A DNA stretch of 64,000 nt from Ascarosepion bandense (Eukaryota; Mollusca; Cephalopoda; Sepiida; Sepiidae), in assembly GCA_037127315.1 (NCBI GenBank), contig JBBBDQ010000225.1, positions 1,788,501-1,852,500 on the forward strand, read 5' to 3'. Position numbers and translations under genes: made by a program. Below are positions 55,590-64,000 of this stretch, in pieces. Below the pieces are notes generated by a model. That model did no database searches, was not told the origin of the DNA, and saw only the letters and a program-made list of their open reading frames with translations. How positions within the stretch are numbered: the first letter of the stretch is position 1; the number at the start of each line of letters is the position of its first letter.

Positions 55590-57250
55590 CTACAAAGTGT
55601 AAGAGCAGATACAAAATTCAAAAGATGGGAACAATAACAGCAATTTCTTGTTCAAAGTGACAAAGGTTCACCAGACACCTTATACAAACATTGAAAAAAT
55701 CAGAAATTGGCAAATCTTAAATACAGCTCTAAATTTGAACCACTTTTAACCAGTAGGGGTGCCAAGCTATTTTCTGTTGATTTAAATGCAATTAGCTTCT
55801 ATGTGATCATATATATATAATACAGAAGTTGAATTATAACCTAAATGTGTAAAGATTGAAATCAAGATAGACAACATATTATACCAATATTTGTTCAATA
55901 CAAAGTAAATGAACAAGTAGTATTAGTGGATATAATTATAGAATAAATACCTGCACAATTTTCTAATCAAGGATACCCAAGCAACCAGAGTGGGAGTCAG
56001 CTTCATTCAACTGGAACTGAATAATAAAGTTTATCAGATAAAGGTAACTGATTTATGTCAACTTTAGGTTTAATTGCAAACTGACAAGATGGTGAATGGA
56101 GATTCAAAACATTGTTGAACATGCTGAAGGAACACGGGAATGATGTAGAATTAAAGTAGTAAAAATTGAATCAGATAAGTCATGTGATCTATATGCCAGA
56201 TATTGGAAAGATGACACTAAAGACATCAAGTTGGGATTATATATTTCTGACAAATAAGTTAGAATATATGAGAATCAACAAGATATACAAACAAATTGGA
56301 CAAAAGGATTATTGATCATATTAATCCAATGTGAATAAGTGTGCAACATATCAAGTTAGAAATAGCAGTAATGAGTATATAACTGCAAAATCAATTTTAT
56401 ATGGTTGGTCTTTTATTCAGAGGCTTGTATTTTTACAAACAAGTAGGCAGATATTGAGCAAAACAATTCCTTGATATAGGACACTTCTACAGGCAATGAC
56501 AGACAATAGTATAGGACTAATATCATGTGAGAGACACCAGCTAGTCTAAATGTGATTAACGTTACAGCCTCTCTCTGAGCTTTAACTTTTAAGTTTAGAA
56601 GCAAAGCTGAATCTGTTGAAGCAATTGTAGTGAGATTATATAGAAGTAGAACAGAAAAGATATTTATATTTTTTGTTGGCAGCTACAAGATAATGATAGT
56701 GCCCTGGTTGCTTAAAATCAGTTCTGCCAATCTAATTCTTTCACAATAATCTCATTCGGTTAATCTATACGAAATTACTGTGTAGAGTATGAACTTGATT
56801 TTGTCATCTTTGTACTTTGCATCATCTTCTATCTGATAGTTACACTTGTTTTCACTGTTCTTGATGCTGTTTAGCCTGTCACTATGACAACATTTCAAAG
56901 GTGCTAGTGAATAAAAAAAACAAATTAAGAAGACAGAAAATGCTAATTTTTGATAGACTGAAAAATATACTGATGACCAGACAAAGGAAATTAGAAAAGG
57001 GAATTAGTATTTGAATATTTTTTTATCTGCTAGAAAGGTAAAACAAAGGTACCACCTGGTTTTAGTCAAGACTGAGATAAGTGATGGCATATTCTAAAAG
57101 ACCCCTTAAGAAGAATAGATAAATATTTTTACAACCATTAAAAACAAGAGCAACTGCTGGTGCGAAATTCAGTTGACTTTTGAAAGGAGAAAAAATTAGA
57201 ATGAAAATAGTAATTAATTTTTTTATCTGCTGAAGTGTGATAAAACATCT
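55590..57250. other. Intergenic sequence with one local repeat
   Basis: A segment near 55610-55710 (gatgggaacaataacagcaa, tttcttgttcaaagtgaca) resembles 53415-53510, so another piece of the Copia-like relic extends or is duplicated here. The rest, to 57250, shows nothing I can name. Confidence 0.45.
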
Positions 57251-57259
57251 CAAATCAAA

Positions 57260-58430
57260 GGATTGTCCCCTTTTTTGTCACTTGTTGACAAAAAGGTCGA
57301 AAATGATAAATCTCGTGTGAAAATGACCACACACAGAAGCATTATGAGTGAATTTGAAGTGATAATTAAAATTTGGCTTTTTGGACTAGACCACGGTCCT
57401 CAGGTGGTTATGGTGAGAGGCACCCATACAAAGCAGAAAGGAGATGAGGTTGATCAGATAACTAATGAAAAAAAGGCCCCAGTGGGATTTTGGGAAAGTT
57501 GGAGAAATGTTTCACGCCCTTCGGGCAGTGGTGAGAGGCACTTACACAAAGCAGGAAGAAGACGGATTTGATCAGGTAACTAAAATAAGAAGAGGACTCT
57601 GATTGGTTGTTTGGGGGAATGTTAGCATACCCAGAGCACATCATATCCCACACCAGCTGGATACGGGACTCCATATAAGCTAGAGATTTTGAACACCAGA
57701 ACAAGTTTGAGTGACCACAATGACAGATTCAACAATGGACTCAGCATCTTTTTCTAGAAAGATTCAGCAGAGAACTGAACAGGTGTGCACAGACTGAAGA
57801 GACACATCAATGGTGCCACAGAGAGTGCAAACCAAAAGACAGTGTGTTCAGAATGGAGAGACTTGGCAGAAACATGACACACGAGTGAGATTCAATGGCA
57901 GATCAGAAGACAGTGTGCACAGTCTAGAGAGATCCGGTAGAGATGACACACAGAGGGTTCAAACCAGAAGACTGTGTGCAAACCAAGAGACTTGGCAGAA
58001 GCATAACACATGAGTAGATTCAATGGCAGATGTGAGAAAACATATACCAGAGACCAGAGACCAGGAAGACCAGAGAGAGGGTGCAGACATGAGAGAATGC
58101 AGTTAAGACAGAGACTGGTGCAGATCAGAGAAGAGAGATGAGACCGCCATTTCTTCTTATCTGATATGATTTGACACCCTGTAGAAAAACCTCTTAAAAA
58201 GAGCCTTGTTCCAGAAGTCTCGTTAAAAGCCAAAGGCAACAAGCTCTGTCACAATAATCAGGAATGGTCAATAGTCATTGTATGCAGAATATAAACCTGT
58301 TTGAGCCATTAATAACTGTACTAACAACTTTTGTTTTATCCAAGTTATTTTTTTATCTGACTTTATTGTGACCGGACCAGACCAAGCCATTGATTCCAGT
58401 CAGCCATTTGGTGGTGAAAATGTAGATTCA
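57260..58430 (+). mobile_element. Second repeat-bearing LTR-like block
   Basis: It has the same architecture as 42553-44825. A non-coding upstream part (direct repeat of cagtggtgagaggcac / gtggttatggtgagaggcac near 57408 and 57525) leads to a TATA motif CATATAAG at 57672-57679. A repeat region follows, with agacttggcagaa and gattcaatggcagat recurring about 130 bp apart (near 57860-57904 and 57993-58031), then AATAAACC-like sequence and a CCATTTGGTGGTGAAA end near 58420. No sequence identity to the other block is evident beyond the plan. Confidence 0.42.
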
Positions 58431-58439
58431 TAAATCTAA

Positions 58440-59690
58440 TATCAAATGTTATCTTTTTCAACTAAGCTAGAATCTCTAACTTTAAACTATATGTAATATG
58501 ATTAGGTAGTGGAATGTTTTAGTCTAATGCTCTTTCTTAAAGGTATTTATGGTGTTTATTTTCTATCCTTGGCTTACTGAAGTGTTTATTAGAGCCTTGT
58601 AGGTGCATTGATTATTTCAATTGTCTTGTCTTACTGTGTTCTCTATTATTTACAATGTGGATGGAATTAATTTTGAAAACATTTTGATTTTATATCATCA
58701 AAATATATTCAAAATTAGTTCCACCCTTTTGAGACATCTCTTCTGACCAAGCTTGTCATTATAAGACCATAATTAAGGTGAGATGATGAAATTAGACATG
58801 GCTGATTGTGGAGGAAGCATGGGCTGTCGTTAATCCCGATGGAATGAAGTTAGAATAATAGTGAACAAAACTGGAATAAAATGTAAAGTATTAGTTTTGA
58901 TTACAAATTGACATAAAATAGAAATAAGGTATATGGCCAAATATTATAATTTTTAAAAAATGAATTGAAAATAATGGAAAAACAATTTAAAATAGAAATA
59001 GCTATAAAATATATCATAGTTCAAAATATGCAGGTATATTTTGAATCTGGTAAGTTTAAATTTTTTTATAGCAAATTAATCTTTAATAATTGAACTGTAA
59101 AAAAGTGAAGATTTAAAAAAAAATAATGAAAATTACCAATCATCGATGGCTCATCAACTAACATGTAATCAAATTAAATAGTATAAACAAAAAATATAAT
59201 CTCTAACAGAAAAAATAAGAATGATAATAAAAACATTTATTTTAAATAATAAATTTATACTAGCATGTATAAAGCACTAAATAGACATGACAAAGGCCAG
59301 AGACATCCACGCTATTAGACTCAGCCAATGAAAGCTTATCTTTTAATCTTTCTCTGACATTTAAGTGCATACGAACAGATTTTTCTCAGTTGTTGATACA
59401 ACAGAGGAACTATTACATATTGATATAACTGAATGAACATGAAAGTAACTTCACGGGGATCATTATGAGGAGTGGCTGTAAGAATAGGTAAAGGTGGCTG
59501 TAAGAATAGATATAGTGTGTTGTTAATCCAGTGTACCCAAGAAAATAATTTCAATCTGTAACAAGTGATAATAGCCACAGTGGCTGTGATTATCTTCATG
59601 GTACAAGGACTGATAAAAAAAATCAGTTCTTCTTTGATTGCAACAGATTTAATAACAGAAGCACATAATTCATACTAAAATGAACATAAA
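58440..59690. other. AT-rich intergenic sequence
   Basis: No gene or element recognised. Several minor open frames without domains. Confidence 0.5.
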
Positions 59691-59699
59691 AGGCTCAAG

Positions 59700-61490
59700 A
59701 TTCCAAACATGTAACTTAAAATTTTCTGAGTCATGATATTCAATCTTTCAATGAAAGTATTTATATCTATGTCAGAGAAGCACTATGATTGCTTGCCTGG
59801 TTTTCAAGCTGTTGTGAGGCTTATGTTGTCATGTTACAAATGCACATCATTCATCTTCAAATACGGCCAAGAAGTACATCCATCTCTCTCCATTGAATTA
59901 TTCCACCTTCTTCAATTCCATGTTGATTGTCTGTTCCTTTTACAAACTGTAATCTCAACAATGCATTTATATGAGGGATGGTATTTGCCTTAACATATAC
60001 AATATCGAAATCAAATATAATAATTTTAATGGTCCAGCATAAAATTCTTGATGATATAACCTACGGTAATTCTTTCCTTGGGTTAAAAATAAACTCCAAT
60101 GGCTTGTGGTTTGACTTTAGTAGAAATTTCTTACCTAGTAAAAACTTTTGTGCTCTCTCTATACTCCAAACTATTGCTAAGGCCTCTCTTTCAATGTTGA
60201 GTAATTTAACTCTGCTGTTGTCAATTGCTTTCTCACTTGCATCTGTGGTCAATGTTATTCTTAGGATCAAACACCCTTGTTATAGGTTTATTTTCCATAA
60301 TTGCTTTTAGTATCATAAAAGCATTATTTTGTCTTTGTGTCCATTTTTATGCAACTCTGACAATGGTTCAATTAGTTCACTATATTACGGGATGTATCTA
60401 CAGTGAAAATTTATCAAACCTATAAAGGATTCCAGTTCCTTTTTATTAGTTAAAGTTGCTACCTCCAAAATATTTTTTGTTGGCCTTTTGTCAGGTGCTA
60501 TACTGGTTTTCGATATTTGGTAGCTCAAATATGCCTGGTTCTTGCAATCAAAGTTACATTTGTCTCTTTTAATGGTTAATCCAGCTTTTTTCAATCACCA
60601 TAATATTTGATCCACTTTTTAACTCATTTGGTCTTTGCTTTTAATCCTATATCATCTTGGGAAATAATCATATTAGTTAAACAATATTGCCAAACAATAT
60701 TCCTTCAATTGCCCTTTGAAATATATGACTAGAAGTTTTAATTCCAAATGGTAAGTAAGTCCACCTTAATAGGCTTATAGGGGTGTTGATTGTGGTGACT
60801 TCTTTAAATTTTTCATCAGTCTGAATTTGGTTGTAGGCAGATCTCAAGTCAATTTTTACAAAATATTCCATATTTGCCAGTTCATGTCTCACTATTTTGA
60901 TGTTTGGTAATGAAAACCAGCTTGAGAATATCTGGTGATTTACTCCAATTTTATAGTCACCGTATATCTGCAAATCTCCATCTGCCTATTTTAATGCTAT
61001 GATAGGTGAGGCCCACCATGTGTAACTTTTTTGAGAATGCTTTGCTTGATCATGCGGTTTAACATGGCTAACACTAAAGGCAGTATACGTACTGGTACTT
61101 TTCTGGCTTGAATGTATTTGGGGTGGTAATTTTCTTTTAATCGAATACTCACTTTGTATCCTTTTAGAAGTCTTAGCTCACTCTCTTGTGCTTCCATGGA
61201 GTTTATTAATTTGGCTGTATCTACTTTTACCATGTCAATACCTAACAATCTGTGGTCTTTCTTGCACACTATTACCACAAGTATTGGTTTTAAACATGCC
61301 ACTGAAGGTACCCAACATCTTTATTGGTGTTTAATTAAATTGTTTTAACTTTAAACCACTTTGTTTTAGCTTGGGTTGGCCTAGCTTGATCCAAAAATTT
61401 CTTAGAATTAAGTTTATCTCGTTACCCATATCAACATGCATGTTTATGACACATTCTATCCAGGTCTTGGGTCCTAACCCAGTCATGGAA
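59700..61490 (-). pseudogene. Decayed Gypsy pol (protease, RT, RNase H)
   Basis: On the minus strand a retropepsin lies near 61450-61400 (NMHVDMGNEINLIL; DTG has become DMG). RT starts at 61302-60997 (GYKVSIRLKENYHPKYIQAR) and continues at 60973-60677 (ICK/IYGDYKIGVN, MEYFVKIDLRSAYNQIQ). Motif C reads SQDDIGL near 60655. The connection is at 60594-60385 (KKAGLTIKRDKCNFD, LESFIGLINFHCRYIP). RNase H is at 60300-60061 (TTDASEKAI, LNIEREALAIVWSIERAQ). The tail continues to about 59700 (YVKANTIPHINALLRL). Frameshifts and stops interrupt each part. It resembles the Gypsy lineage with such a single-chain RT-RH, and no LTRs of its own were recognised. Confidence 0.82.
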
Positions 61491-61584
61491 GCCAATTATG
61501 ATGAGGTCTGGAACCTGATTCAGGGTTTACGCTGTCAACATGGCACCAGTTATGTTGTCGCTCTCGAGTTGCTAGTCATGATTG

Positions 61585-61816
61585 GTCTCGTCACAGTAGC
61601 TGGTCTTCGAGTTGTCTCTTACAATGTTGAACTTCCATGCCCACACTGTGAATTTTGATCTCAAGGAAGACACATTGAAAACCCGGTAGCCGTTTCTCTA
61701 CCACTTCAAACCAGACTGGACACATGCGTGCACTTGTGTTAATAAAAAAATAAAATACAGCACCAAAAAAAAATATAAATAATTTCAAAGACGCCTGGAT
61801 AAGTTGAAGAAAAGTC

Positions 61817-61868
<52 letters not shown>

Positions 61869-62580
61869 CAGCAACAGAAACAGAATATAACAGTTGTCAA
61901 ATTTCTATTTTCAAAACGGAGCTAAAGTTTTTGTTTAAGAATAATTGAAGCTTTCAATTTTTCAAATTTTAAAAAAGTATTTTTAGGGCTCTTTACCAAA
62001 GCCTTACTGAAACAGCCAAAGTGGGGTGTTTGGGCGGCAGTGGCAGTAAATTTGTCTTGTCACTTTTGGTCGGCAACAACAACTACTCAGCTTGTTTAAC
62101 TCTTTCTCGCTCTTTCTGTTTCCATACATCTTCAGCCAGGACTCTATCAGAGGTACGTTATTTAACTTTAACTCTTTTAAGTCTGTCAGCGGCAGGCTTC
62201 TCTACGTTTCTTTACATCTTCAGCCAAGAGCTCTAGGGAGGTGGGGGGGCGACCACTCTTTGGTCATGGCTCCCGGATGGGAACACTTTTCCCTCAGTCG
62301 TTACATCTCTGGATCGTGAACCGACTGGACTCTAACTGCTTTTGGCCTTCTCAGCTCTGGTTTTTATGCATTTCCTAAATTCTCTTGGAAGGTGTGTGAT
62401 GGATACGGGGTGTCCATGCAAATCAAATCTTTAACCAATGAGTTTACTTCCGCCTCCACATTTTGAGATGGGACTATATCATTCCCTTGAAGTAATAATA
62501 TTTTTTAATGACATTTCTTTTTCTTCCTGATTACATCATTTTTTTAGGTTTTCAAATTTTTAAATCTTTTCCCAGCAAAT
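61585..62580 (-). mobile_element. LTR-like element, copy 2, inserted between gag and pol
   Basis: Homologous to 16570-18000 without its SINE. One boundary is at cacagtagctgg near 61590; the other lies before the zinc-knuckle reading at about 62590. It has a TATA-like ATAAAAA on the minus strand (near 62363-62369) and a (TA)n run at 61818-61866. It separates the Gypsy gag from its protease, so it arrived later. Confidence 0.55.
61818..61866. repeat. (TA)n microsatellite
   Basis: About 48 bp of TA repeats inside the LTR-like copy 2. The (TA)n is much longer than at the matching place in copy 1 (tatatataaaaaaaataa near 16805). Confidence 0.92.
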
Positions 62581-62589
62581 TTGGGAACT

Positions 62590-63290
62590 AAGGATCTGAC
62601 CTTACTCTAACCCCATCAAAAGTTTTGACAGTCTTGTTTTGACTATGATTAATTTTTCTGCATTTAAGGCACCGTTTCCCCAGTGCCAGACACTTGAATT
62701 TATTCTTCTTATGTTCAGCCTGTATGACTCTAACACTTCTCTGGGCTGGTTGAAATCTCTGATTTGTTTCAGCTGCTGTAAGTAGTCCATACTTAATTCT
62801 AAATTCATATAGCCACATTGCATGCATTCAATCACTTTTCGTTTATGTTGCAATTCATTAAGTCTTTCAATTGTTCGTAATAGAATCAGCTCATCTTCAA
62901 TTGACATGCCTTGAGTCCCAATTTTTCAAGTTCGCAGTGCTTTGCCTGTCTTTTGAGTCTGTGTATGTACTCCATAATAGATTCCTCCAGCTGCTGCCTG
63001 GCTTCTAAAAATTTTGTCCTTTCAGCAATGAGCAGTTTTCTTTTTGGTCTATTATTATGCTGACAATTTCCTCAAAAGACATATGTTCTAATTTCTGTGA
63101 GTACACCACTGTGGAGATTTTCTTTATTGTCTCACACCCCCACAGAAGCCATAAACAAGTCCATTATTTGGTTCTGTCTGCCTTCCATTCTTGAGACTCT
63201 GAGATTACACACTCTGCAAAGGCTTTTATCCAAATCTCAATGTATTCAGAATCATCTATGTGTCTCAAGCATCCTGTTGGCGATACCATT
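62590..63290 (-). pseudogene. Decayed Gypsy gag with zinc-knuckle end
   Basis: The minus strand reads EYIEIWIKAFAECVISESQE near 63260, AERTKFLEARQQLEESIMEY near 63030-62970, MSIEDELILLRTIERLNELQ at 62907 and ends CLALGKRCLKCRKINHSQN near 62700-62640. These are the capsid and the nucleocapsid parts of a Gypsy Gag; the last Cys of the CCHC knuckle is lost. Frames shift several times. It precedes the pol relic in the expected order, interrupted by the LTR-like insertion. Confidence 0.72.
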
Positions 63291-63299
63291 TGTTATGTT

Positions 63300-64000
63300 T
63301 GGTATATCTCATAGTTTCAATATTCGATACTGTTATGCGTGACATAATGGAATCCTGACAGTAGCTAGGCACTTAAATACAACTCAGCTAATTTGTATAG
63401 TATACCACAACAGATAATATGCTCATGTAGGAGTTTGAATTAATACTAATATTACTAAGACTAAACTTTAAAAGTATGATTCCTTTTTGGTCCGAAAATA
63501 CAGTGGCCATCACTTTCCAGTCTTAAAATTCTTTGTGTTAATCTGGATGGCATCGCTCCAATGTTCCTTTGCTTTCTAGCTTAAAGTGGTGAATCCAGGT
63601 TTCATTTAAGGAGACTAGCCTGATTATCCATGTTGTACAACTGCAGAAAATCTTCAAAGTAACCACTATCTGCTCCTTCATAGAGTTTGTCAAAATTCTG
63701 CTAACTCACTTTGCACAGATAATTAAGTAGGCAGACTGCACTAAACTGCAGACATTACTATAGCTCACTTGAAAGGTTTCAAAGAATATTTTTTTTAATA
63801 GTAATTCTTCTGTTAACTGCAATGAGAGCATCAACCTGTTTTACTGTATACTATTCACAGAAGCAGCTGCCTTGCTACTGAGGAGTCTTTAATTAAGGTT
63901 TATCTTTTGTCGCTATAATTGCCATTAACTTTACTGATACTGTGTTTACATCACATGCAGCCTATTGGTTATCATAAAAATTGACAATTCTCAATCTCAT
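63300..64000. other. Right edge, no feature recognised
   Basis: Mixed AT-rich sequence upstream of the decayed gag. It may hold the remains of its 5' leader or LTR, but no terminus or primer-binding site could be seen. Confidence 0.4.

Noticed and set aside
1..64000. CRISPR arrays, bacterial operons, rRNA genes
   Set aside because: No regularly spaced repeat-spacer arrays, no ribosome-binding-site-led gene clusters and no rRNA-like conserved blocks. The repeats seen are microsatellites, minisatellites and transposons.

Overview
This is about 64 kb of AT-rich animal nuclear DNA. One spliced host gene is spread thinly through it, and almost everything else is transposable-element debris. The size of the introns, the abundance of (TA)n, (CA)n and ATAC-type microsatellites, the tRNA-derived SINEs, the many Penelope-like fragments and the molluscan look of the RTE, jockey/CR1 and LTR elements suggest a mollusc, most likely a cephalopod. 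That assignment is inference from repeat style, not a match to a named species.

Host gene (minus strand, 36910 down to 2201, continuing off the left end): a stomatin / MEC-2 / band-7 protein. Five coding exons can be read: 36850-36910 (ATG exon), 15023-15132 (membrane hairpin), 13686-13758, 12285-12366 and 2201-2404 (SPFH core), all with GT/AG borders. Intron 1 is 21.7 kb and intron 4 is 9.9 kb, both packed with transposons. Exon 4 is one base short in a run of six C, which breaks the frame as written.

Introns 4 to 1 (about 2.4-36.8 kb): Penelope-like (PLE) remnants of at least three kinds on both strands, two of them lying between long inverted arms; an inverted-repeat foldback element (7.27-7.69 kb); a solo LTR with a 5-bp duplication (11.4 kb); a Tc1/mariner helix-turn-helix relic; a decayed RTE-type LINE (18.2-20.5 kb) whose 3' tail (16.2-16.5 kb) is separated from it by an LTR-like insertion that itself holds a SINE; a 51-bp minisatellite; and a 5'-truncated jockey/CR1-like LINE with a poly-A tail (29.6-32.5 kb).

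Right of the gene (37-64 kb): a 2.3-kb LTR-like block with CRE, CCAAT and TATA motifs and internal repeats (42.5-44.8 kb). Then comes the best-preserved element of the window, a 4,585-bp Ty3/Gypsy-like retrotransposon at 45291-49875 on the minus strand. Its 457-bp LTRs differ at one base, it has perfect AGGCA target duplications, gag overlaps pol at a GGGAAAC slippery site, and pol carries two frame breaks. Its LTR contains a tRNA-Phe-like body, and the 12 bases next to the LTR, in the primer-binding position, are the exact complement of the first 12 bases of tRNA-Phe. It is inserted in the reading frame of an older element. Further right are a Copia-like relic (protease, integrase, RT order) holding a SINE, a second repeat-bearing LTR-like block (57.3-58.4 kb), and a decayed Gypsy element (59.7-63.3 kb) split by an LTR-like insertion related to the one at 16.6-18.0 kb.

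No rRNA, functional tRNA gene, CRISPR array or bacterial-type operon is present. Coordinates of decayed elements are approximate because no alignment could be run.
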